DNA of 64,000 nucleotides from Symsagittifera roscoffensis (taxonomy: Eukaryota; Xenacoelomorpha; Acoela; Convolutidae). Shown in pieces: positions 54,677 through 62,100 of the stretch. The translations under genes were made by a program, and so were the position numbers. Each line of letters begins with the position of its first letter. Positions within the stretch are counted from its first letter, which is position 1. The notes below the pieces were generated by a model, which saw only the letters and a program-made list of their open reading frames with translations, was not told the origin of the DNA and did no database searches. The stretch covers positions 13,498,670 to 13,562,669 of the forward strand of contig NC_087062.1 of the NCBI RefSeq assembly GCF_963678635.1. Direction: 5' to 3'.

Positions 54677-55105
54677 TTCTTATCGTGTTGATTCTTGCTG
54701 TCGTGTAGTGTCTTCTTGTGTCGTTTCGATTCAATGGATTCAATAAACAATTTCTGATCAATCAAGATCTAAAAAACAAGTCGCGACTTAGAACCATCAT
54801 TTTTGGATACAACATCAATCAATTCTTTAAAACTCTCCATTGAAATTCTTTTTTCAATTCTGATTTAAATTTTAGCACCAAGGTGGATCGTCCACCTTTA
54901 TCTCTGTCAGAGTAGCACGAATGTGCGCTGTCACCTTGATGACACAAACATAAAACATAACATAAACACATAAACATCACACACCTATACTATCACATAA
55001 AAACATAATCCCTAATACTGTACCTAAAACCTAACCTAACCTAAAACTTGACTCTAATTCCTATCGAATAACTTAATAAAAACCACTTATCGCCGAGCGC
55101 AATTC
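54677..55105 (-). promoter_or_regulatory. 429-nt intergenic control region, copy 1
   Basis: AT-rich and non-coding between the macro-like stop and the ORF1 start. It has a perfect 8-bp stem palindrome AAGGTGGATCGTCCACCTT (54880-54898), a second weak stem (GTGTCATCAAGGTGACA, minus strand), an array of CCTAACCTAACC units (about 55024-55043) and a 23-codon ORF starting ATG at 54840. Repeated at +1529 and +3058. It may hold a promoter, IRES or splice acceptor for the downstream cassette; none of these can be proven by eye. Confidence 0.45.
54769..54840 (-). CDS. Possible 23-codon leader ORF
   Basis: ATG at 54840 to TAG at 54771-54769, product beginning MESFKELIDVV. It lies 92 nt before ORF1 and would be an upstream ORF if transcription starts before it. 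It is conserved in all three tandem copies, but only because the copies are recent. Low support. Confidence 0.2.
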   Translation of the reverse strand: MESFKELIDVVSKNDGSKSRLVF

Positions 55106-55966
55106 TTAGCATATACTCAGATAGTATTTTTTATGTAAGTAAACTTCTATGTCAGTCTCTGAAAATATCACATGCACAAGAGCGTACAACTCTCTAGGGT
55201 GTAGTTTCCCTCTATTGGGATCATAAACTGGTAACGAGAGAGAGGTCACACCTCTCTCAACCAGGAAATCCCTGAGTAGAGTCAAGGCCAATACCAAGCT
55301 CTCCGGATTCACGTGTTGCCTATCAGTAGCTTTCGTAACCAAAAAACACAAATATTTCCCTGGTATCTGTGATGCAACAGGTGGCAACGCTATCATTCCT
55401 CCTACACCAGGCCTCTGTTTCCACAAAAACTCTATATTCTTGTATTCTCTTTTAAAGTCAGCTGCTAGTGCCTGCGCTGTTGTCCTGGGGCGTGTGTCGT
55501 TGGATCCCTCCGAGGATCTCATGCTCGCCAGGACTTCCGGTGACACTTGGCTCACCTTCACCATATACAGCTCCTTCAGGTGCTTTAGCTCATCCTCCTT
55601 ATAAGCCACCTGCAGATCTTCGTATTTCTTCTTCCATTCGTCCCTCTCTCGAGCTATTGCCCTATACTCCTGGAGTTTGGCACACAGCTCGCTCTGATCT
55701 TTCTCCTTCTTTTCCAGCGTCTCGATCGTCTCTGACGTCTGGATCTCTATCTCGCTCACTCTCACTTTCTTCAAAGGAGGAGCAGCTGTAGGAGAGTCGA
55801 CCGAATGTGACGGGCCTGGCCCATCACGTTGTCTCTTCGCTCCGATGAGTGGCTGCGCCGGTTGGACTGGTAAGGGCATCTCACCTAGCCGGTGGTCCCT
55901 CTGCTCACCTAGTCCTGGCTCACGAGCCAGGTCGTGGCCAGACATTTCTCCACGCCTCCATCTCAT
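55106..55966 (-). CDS. Chimeric ORF: coiled-coil ORF2 front fused in frame to macro-like C-terminus (286 aa), copy 1
   Basis: ATG at 55966 in TGATG overlap with the ORF1 copy. Residues 1-164 equal ORF2 (NLS-like clusters and coiled coil). At the joint TTAQ/ALAADF the frame passes without a stop into the macro-like segment (ADFKREYKN...YLCFLVTKATD...LSLPVYDPN...ETDIEVYL) to a stop at 55106-55108. The fusion removes the front of the macro fold. The in-frame joint may be chance (one in three). It differs from the 58.2-kb segment at one codon (Leu for Arg in LALTxLRDF). Confidence 0.6.
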   Translation of the reverse strand: MRWRRGEMSGHDLAREPGLGEQRDHRLGEMPLPVQPAQPLIGAKRQRDGPGPSHSVDSPTAAPPLKKVRVSEIEIQTSETIETLEKKEKDQSELCAKLQEYRAIARERDEWKKKYEDLQVAYKEDELKHLKELYMVKVSQVSPEVLASMRSSEGSNDTRPRTTAQALAADFKREYKNIEFLWKQRPGVGGMIALPPVASQIPGKYLCFLVTKATDRQHVNPESLVLALTLLRDFLVERGVTSLSLPVYDPNRGKLHPRELYALVHVIFSETDIEVYLHKKYYLSIC

Positions 55967-56205
55967 CAATCGTTTCGGCCTCTCTCGGCGGTCCCGGACT
56001 CACCGAAGGCCAACATCAACACGACTTCCGTAGGGCGATTCCCTCGACCCTCTCGTCCTAGTGCATTAAGGAGCGCGACCACAAACATCGCCAACCCCGG
56101 GTCTTCTCGTGTGAAATCACAATCGATCAGCCGCTGATAGATCTCGTCTAGAGTCGCTCCTAGACTCGCTGAGAGGAATTCCATGAGTTCGTTCGTGTCA
56201 CCCAT
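55966..56205 (-). CDS. ORF1 copy 2 (79 aa)
   Basis: Second tandem copy of ORF1, again joined to the next ORF by TGATG. Identical to the first copy by eye. Confidence 0.6.
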   Translation of the reverse strand: MGDTNELMEFLSASLGATLDEIYQRLIDCDFTREDPGLAMFVVALLNALGREGRGNRPTEVVLMLAFGESGTAERGRND

Positions 56206-56634
56206 TTCTTATCGTGTTGATTCTTGCTGTCGTGTAGTGTCTTCTTGTGTCGTTTCGATTCAATGGATTCAATAAACAATTTCTGATCAATCAAGATCTA
56301 AAAAACAAGTCGCGACTTAGAACCATCATTTTTGGATACAACATCAATCAATTCTTTAAAACTCTCCATTGAAATTCTTTTTTCAATTCTGATTTAAATT
56401 TTAGCACCAAGGTGGATCGTCCACCTTTATCTCTGTCAGAGTAGCACGAATGTGCGCTGTCACCTTGATGACACAAACATAAAACATAACATAAACACAT
56501 AAACATCACACACCTATACTATCACATAAAAACATAATCCCTAATACTGTACCTAAAACCTAACCTAACCTAAAACTTGACTCTAATTCCTATCGAATAA
56601 CTTAATAAAAACCACTTATCGCCGAGCGCAATTC
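56206..56634 (-). promoter_or_regulatory. 429-nt intergenic control region, copy 2
   Basis: Same content as 54677-55105, including the palindrome at 56409-56427 and the CCTAACC array. Confidence 0.45.
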
Positions 56635-57495
56635 TTAGCATATACTCAGATAGTATTTTTTATGTAAGTAAACTTCTATGTCAGTCTCTGAAAATATCAC
56701 ATGCACAAGAGCGTACAACTCTCTAGGGTGTAGTTTCCCTCTATTGGGATCATAAACTGGTAACGAGAGAGAGGTCACACCTCTCTCAACCAGGAAATCC
56801 CTGAGTAGAGTCAAGGCCAATACCAAGCTCTCCGGATTCACGTGTTGCCTATCAGTAGCTTTCGTAACCAAAAAACACAAATATTTCCCTGGTATCTGTG
56901 ATGCAACAGGTGGCAACGCTATCATTCCTCCTACACCAGGCCTCTGTTTCCACAAAAACTCTATATTCTTGTATTCTCTTTTAAAGTCAGCTGCTAGTGC
57001 CTGCGCTGTTGTCCTGGGGCGTGTGTCGTTGGATCCCTCCGAGGATCTCATGCTCGCCAGGACTTCCGGTGACACTTGGCTCACCTTCACCATATACAGC
57101 TCCTTCAGGTGCTTTAGCTCATCCTCCTTATAAGCCACCTGCAGATCTTCGTATTTCTTCTTCCATTCGTCCCTCTCTCGAGCTATTGCCCTATACTCCT
57201 GGAGTTTGGCACACAGCTCGCTCTGATCTTTCTCCTTCTTTTCCAGCGTCTCGATCGTCTCTGACGTCTGGATCTCTATCTCGCTCACTCTCACTTTCTT
57301 CAAAGGAGGAGCAGCTGTAGGAGAGTCGACCGAATGTGACGGGCCTGGCCCATCACGTTGTCTCTTCGCTCCGATGAGTGGCTGCGCCGGTTGGACTGGT
57401 AAGGGCATCTCACCTAGCCGGTGGTCCCTCTGCTCACCTAGTCCTGGCTCACGAGCCAGGTCGTGGCCAGACATTTCTCCACGCCTCCATCTCAT
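56635..57495 (-). CDS. Chimeric coiled-coil/macro-like ORF, copy 2 (286 aa)
   Basis: Same as 55106-55966, with identical joint and translation. Start ATG at 57495 in TGATG overlap with the upstream ORF1 copy. Confidence 0.6.
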   Translation of the reverse strand: MRWRRGEMSGHDLAREPGLGEQRDHRLGEMPLPVQPAQPLIGAKRQRDGPGPSHSVDSPTAAPPLKKVRVSEIEIQTSETIETLEKKEKDQSELCAKLQEYRAIARERDEWKKKYEDLQVAYKEDELKHLKELYMVKVSQVSPEVLASMRSSEGSNDTRPRTTAQALAADFKREYKNIEFLWKQRPGVGGMIALPPVASQIPGKYLCFLVTKATDRQHVNPESLVLALTLLRDFLVERGVTSLSLPVYDPNRGKLHPRELYALVHVIFSETDIEVYLHKKYYLSIC

Positions 57496-57734
57496 CAATC
57501 GTTTCGGCCTCTCTCGGCGGTCCCGGACTCACCGAAGGCCAACATCAACACGACTTCCGTAGGGCGATTCCCTCGACCCTCTCGTCCTAGTGCATTAAGG
57601 AGCGCGACCACAAACATCGCCAACCCCGGGTCTTCTCGTGTGAAATCACAATCGATCAGCCGCTGATAGATCTCGTCTAGAGTCGCTCCTAGACTCGCTG
57701 AGAGGAATTCCATGAGTTCGTTCGTGTCACCCAT
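57495..57734 (-). CDS. ORF1 copy 3 (79 aa)
   Basis: Third tandem copy of ORF1, directly downstream of the intergenic region that follows the ORF3/macro segment. Same TGATG arrangement. Confidence 0.6.
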   Translation of the reverse strand: MGDTNELMEFLSASLGATLDEIYQRLIDCDFTREDPGLAMFVVALLNALGREGRGNRPTEVVLMLAFGESGTAERGRND

Positions 57735-58163
57735 TTCTTATCGTGTTGATTCTTGCTGTCGTGTAGTGTCTTCTTGTGTCGTTTCGATTCAATGGATTCA
57801 ATAAACAATTTCTGATCAATCAAGATCTAAAAAACAAGTCGCGACTTAGAACCATCATTTTTGGATACAACATCAATCAATTCTTTAAAACTCTCCATTG
57901 AAATTCTTTTTTCAATTCTGATTTAAATTTTAGCACCAAGGTGGATCGTCCACCTTTATCTCTGTCAGAGTAGCACGAATGTGCGCTGTCACCTTGATGA
58001 CACAAACATAAAACATAACATAAACACATAAACATCACACACCTATACTATCACATAAAAACATAATCCCTAATACTGTACCTAAAACCTAACCTAACCT
58101 AAAACTTGACTCTAATTCATATCGAATAACTTAATAAAAACCACTTATCGCCGAGCGCAATTC
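57735..58163 (-). promoter_or_regulatory. 429-nt intergenic control region, copy 3 (ancestral position)
   Basis: This copy follows the longest macro-like segment and so marks the original junction between the pol side and the downstream cassette. It differs from the other two by one base at about 58117 (CATATCG versus CCTATCG). Palindrome at 57938-57956. Confidence 0.45.
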
Positions 58164-58709
58164 TTAGCATATACTCAGATAGTATTTTTTATGTAAGTAA
58201 ACTTCTATGTCAGTCTCTGAAAATATCACATGCACAAGAGCGTACAACTCTCTAGGGTGTAGTTTCCCTCTATTGGGATCATAAACTGGTAACGAGAGAG
58301 AGGTCACACCTCTCTCAACCAGGAAATCCCTGAGTCGAGTCAAGGCCAATACCAAGCTCTCCGGATTCACGTGTTGCCTATCAGTAGCTTTCGTAACCAA
58401 AAAACACAAATATTTCCCTGGTATCTGTGATGCAACAGGTGGCAACGCTATCATTCCTCCTACACCAGGCCTCTGTTTCCACAAAAACTCTATATTCTTG
58501 TATTCTCTTTTAAAGTCAGCTGCTAGTGCTGTTTTGAAGCTCACATCCGCCGTTATCGCTATGGCGCACGTGCGTTCCGTGAGTATGAAATCGCTGTCCG
58601 TTATGACAATATTCTTCGAATAATGGTTCGGTAGATCAAAATACGATTCAAAGATTCGTCCAAAAGGTGGTTTCTTAGCATTCTCGCCCTCTGTCTCTAG
58701 TTCTCCGGT
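58164..58709 (-). CDS. Macro-domain-like segment, in frame after a stop codon
   Basis: This stretch of 181 codons continues ORF3 in the same frame after the TAA at 58712-58710 and has no early ATG. It looks like a divergent macro domain (ADP-ribose-binding/hydrolase fold): TCAIAITADVSFKTALAADFK resembles the '(h)CVS.D..M..GIA..F' strand-helix (quoted in part), followed by PGKYLCFLVTKATD and LSLPVYDPNRGKL...ETDIEVYL, matching the order of macro strands. The glycine-rich ADP-ribose loops are not clearly conserved. Expression would need stop readthrough, an internal start, or this copy carries a nonsense mutation. Viral macro domains counter ADP-ribosylation defences; such a role here is inference. 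Confidence 0.5.
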   Translation of the reverse strand, partial: TGELETEGENAKKPPFGRIFESYFDLPNHYSKNIVITDSDFILTERTCAIAITADVSFKTALAADFKREYKNIEFLWKQRPGVGGMIALPPVASQIPGKYLCFLVTKATDRQHVNPESLVLALTRLRDFLVERGVTSLSLPVYDPNRGKLHPRELYALVHVIFSETDIEVYLHKKYYLSIC

Positions 58710-59114
58710 TTATCTTGCCGTTTTCAATTTTTTTATCATGAGGTTTTCGGTGTGGGTGAGTCCTACCCCCACTCCCCGGACAAAAATATCCATCGACGTC
58801 CCCGTCGATCGCCCAAAGTCTACGAGACCGAGGTTGGATTGTGGAACACGTAGAGGATCATCTGGGGCGACCCAGTTGGACTCGGTATTGTCATGACTGA
58901 TGTATTTGACGCCGTCTCTATCGACGTCCTGAATCGTCAGGATCATCTTTTTTGGATATGTCGGCAGATCGTGGAGCCATTCGAGCACGCGCAAGTTTGT
59001 TAGTTCTTGCTCATGAGTCTGTTCCGCTTCTGGTTCGAACTCCACTTCCGGTTCTGATCGATCGTCGATCCAATCTTGATCCATATCGTTCACAAGGTCG
59101 ATTTCTTCTAGCAT
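58710..59114 (-). CDS. ORF3, acidic protein of unknown function (134 aa)
   Basis: The first ATG is at 59114, 29 nt after the Pol stop (TAG at 59146-59144); the frame is open a few codons further upstream. The N-terminal ~40 residues are strongly acidic (DMDQDWIDD, EVEFEPEAEQ). The remainder is mixed, with no recognised domain. The LTR-adjacent 12-mer appears here in the frame F-V-R-G, unlike the L-S-G-E frame used in Pol. One TAA separates it from the macro-like segment in the same frame, so the two may form one ~316-residue protein. Confidence 0.55.
   Translation of the reverse strand: MLEEIDLVNDMDQDWIDDRSEPEVEFEPEAEQTHEQELTNLRVLEWLHDLPTYPKKMILTIQDVDRDGVKYISHDNTESNWVAPDDPLRVPQSNLGLVDFGRSTGTSMDIFVRGVGVGLTHTENLMIKKLKTAR
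58772..58783 (-). repeat. TTGTCCGGGGAG motif in ORF3
   Basis: Exact copy of the LTR-adjacent 12-mer at 45053-45064, with about 28 further upstream bases also similar (GCGATC.A..GGGAC.T.GATGGA). Here it encodes F-V-R-G-V. Confidence 0.7.
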
Positions 59115-59143
59115 CGCCACTTCGTCCAGTCCCACCAGCGAGT

Positions 59144-62100
59144 CTATGACATCACATCACTCACTACTATCCTGTCTACAACGAAGTCCTCGCCATACGG
59201 ATTGTATTTCTTCTGGTTTTTTCCTTTCTTGCTTTGGCGTGTTTCCATGGTGAGAGGAAAGTCAGGCTGTATTTCTTTGTCAATTTCGGTTTGTTCCGGG
59301 CAATCCCAGTCTTCTTCGGCATAGGGTAGAGTTTCATCGTCCACCTCTACTCGCTCAGTCAACTCGAGATCCAGTGGTAGATCGCAATCGTCCACCACCT
59401 CATTCCCGTCGTTCTTGTCACGAGTACCCCTTTCATTCACTTCACAAGCAGGATCCACTATTAAATAATCTCCCTCTTGCATGTCCCCTGGGATGCACCA
59501 ATCCTCTGACGAGGCATTGTGTGGTTTGATGTTCTCGTAATGAGCCGCTCTTCCAGTGCTCAGTCGATAAAAACGACCTCCTTGGTGCACCTCTGTTATC
59601 TGAAATGGACCACGCCATTTCTTTAATAGTTTCTTGGTTCCTTTTGGTGGAACCACTTCCTGGAACACCCAGACGTAATCGCCAACTGAGTAGGCTTTTG
59701 CATCGGCTGTCCTTTTATCAAACCTCCTTTTTTGTCTAATTTGCGCCTGTTGCGTATTCCTCCTGCATAAGTCATTGAGGTCCTGTTGTCTTCTAATAAC
59801 GTCCCGCACGTACGTTTGCGGTGCTGTCCTCTTCCCTTCATATTCAGGGTAGAAGAACGTTAACGGGAGTGCTTTTTCGTGACCCGTCAGCATCATATGC
59901 GGACTTATTCCCGTGGTGGAATGCTCCGTGCTGTTGTAAGCACCCATCACTTGCGGCAAGTGCTTGTCCCAGTCATCCATGTAGCGTGAGCAATAGACTC
60001 TCAACATGGATACCAGTGTGCGATTCCGCCTCTCGACTAGGCCATTCGTTTGCGGGTGATAAGTGGTCGAGTGGGCCTGCGCTACCTGCGACCTTTTCAT
60101 TAACTCTTTCGTGAGATCACCTACGAATGCTTTGCCATTGTCCGATTGGAACGTGATGGGGCAGCCATGCCTTGCTATCCACACATTTATCAAATGATCG
60201 CATGTCTCTTCTGCCGATGCTGTTATGCACGGTGCTGCCTCCGCATACTTCGTAAAATGGTCGATCATTACCAGCACCTGATTATAGCCCGTTGCTGTCA
60301 TACAGATTTTCTGATGATCAATTTGCACCACTTCGTTGAAACCTGACGACTCTATTGACTGTAGGGGGAACCTTAGCTTCCTGGGATCCTTCGCTTGCTG
60401 ACATGACAGGCATGCTGCGATCCACTTCTCACAAGCCTTCTTCAATCCCGGCCATTCAAATCGTTTCTGTATCCTGTTATACACTTTGTCCACGCCTTGA
60501 TGACCCATCTGATCATGTGAACGAAAGAGCAATTCGGTCTGGTACAACTGTGGTAACACTATTGAATTGTATTTATAAAGGACCTTGTCCTCCTCCTTGC
60601 GCTTACAGGCTACGATTCCGTCCTTATTCAGGTACAACAAGTCGTTTCGCTTCAGGTAGAATTGCTTCAGGATTTTGTAGCTGTCTTCTTCCAAGTCTCC
60701 CTTGTCAGGTGCTCCATTCTCAATCCATCTCTTGAGACTGCTCGTCATCCTATCATTTCGTTGAGCCCTTAGGAGATCCGACAGCCTGTACCTGGCTTTC
60801 AAATACGTCTTCACCACGTTCATTTGCCCACTCATTATCTCCGGAGCATGAGCATCGTCCATCAACTTGACACACCATATCTTTTTCAAAGGCGTCGCTT
60901 CCTGCACAGATGGTTCCAGATTGGTACGGACGACCGTACCATGTGGCAGCAATCTGGTTGGGCGCTTCGAAACTGCTATCAGCTCGAGCTCGTCTGCGGC
61001 ATTATCTACCACAGTGCCCTCTTCATCTGAGGTGTATCTGTCCCTGTCTGGATCCTGATGTGTTTCTCGAACCAGCCCACGCTGCTTCCAGTCTACCAAC
61101 AAGGAGTGGATTGCAATCTCTGACATATCGGAGTTAGAAGTTGTTTCAGACGTGTTGTCCCAGGACTGGGGTCCCGAGTCAACACTTGAGTCGACTGATC
61201 CTCCAACATCATATCCCAAGCTGTCTGAGATGTTTCTCGACTCCCCGGACAAAACTCTGTCCATCGGTCGCTTTGAACCCGACTCCCCGGACAAAATTCT
61301 GCCCCTAGGTGGTCTAGTCAACCTCTCCCCGGACAAGTCGTCCTGTACGGGCTCAAAGGTGTCCGTTTCCTCAGACGAGTCGTCCTTGACTGGCTCGAAG
61401 GTATCAGACTCCCCGGACATTGTCTCGTCCACGGACGAACAATCTGGGCTCGGCTCGTATTCCTCTTTTGCATCCGTGAAGTGCACTCTCCTCGTGAAAC
61501 TAGATTTCGACCTGATCCTGACTTCCCCAGTAGTTTGGTTCTGGTTCAAGGTTCCATATTCAGTGAACGAAGTTCTCAACAAGACTTCTTTCGGCATCGA
61601 GGTCACCAGCTGGTTGACGATCGACCTGCAATCCCGTTCAACGCTTCGGCTGCGAATGGACACTGGCCTCTTCTCTGTTCTCTCGGTGACAGTCAACCGC
61701 TGCATGGTCTCCATCCATTCACGATCATGCCTATCCACTTCCCTATGCAACAAGTCGCGGAGTTTTCCCATGACCTCCGGCGCCACGTTCACCGTCTTGT
61801 TAAATAAAGCGATGCTGTTTATACCCAGCCTGGTCAGTTCTTGCTGTACCAAGTTGGATCGGACTAGCAGATCCAACGGAACGGGCTCGCCTCTGGCTAA
61901 AAGCTTTATCTCCGCGGCCATCTCCACTGAAAGGTCAGGGTGTCCAGGTATAGGATGTCCTGATTTGTCTAACCACCTAGTAAGTGGCAGCTTGTCGTAG
62001 GTTTCTTTGTCCAGAAAGGAAAACCCGTCTTTGATCTCTGATTGGTTAGCTTGCTTCTCCTCGAGGCGCTCATAAAATTCTGTCTTTTTACTGAGGCTAT

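Larger units (their letters stand above)
53943..58529 (-). repeat. Tandem triplication, 3 x 1,529 bp
   Basis: Three nearly identical units of 1,529 bp (junctions at 53943, 55472, 57001, 58529/58530). Each contains the start of ORF2, ORF1, the 429-nt intergenic region and the macro-like coding end. The two internal joints are identical: GCTAGTGC of the macro segment meets CTGCGCTGTT of ORF2, with at most one base of shared sequence. The few differences (58336 C vs A; 58117 A vs C; ORF2 Ile/Leu codon) show that both chimeric junctions come from one deletion event followed by duplication. Confidence 0.92.

Noticed and set aside
55024-55043. Telomere-like CCTAACCTAACC units
   Set aside because: Only two to three imperfect units, present in each copy of the array and embedded in the intergenic region. 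Too short for a telomere or internal telomeric tract.
57735-58163. The 429-nt intergenic region as the LTR of the large element
   Set aside because: It repeats in tandem and lies between the 3' end of one coding block and the 5' end of another, as an LTR would. But it lacks clear TG...CA ends and a primer-binding site, and the repeat is explained by the 1,529-bp triplication. The 874-bp TGT...ACA repeat with a purine tract at 44177-45064 is a better LTR. This remains the main alternative model.
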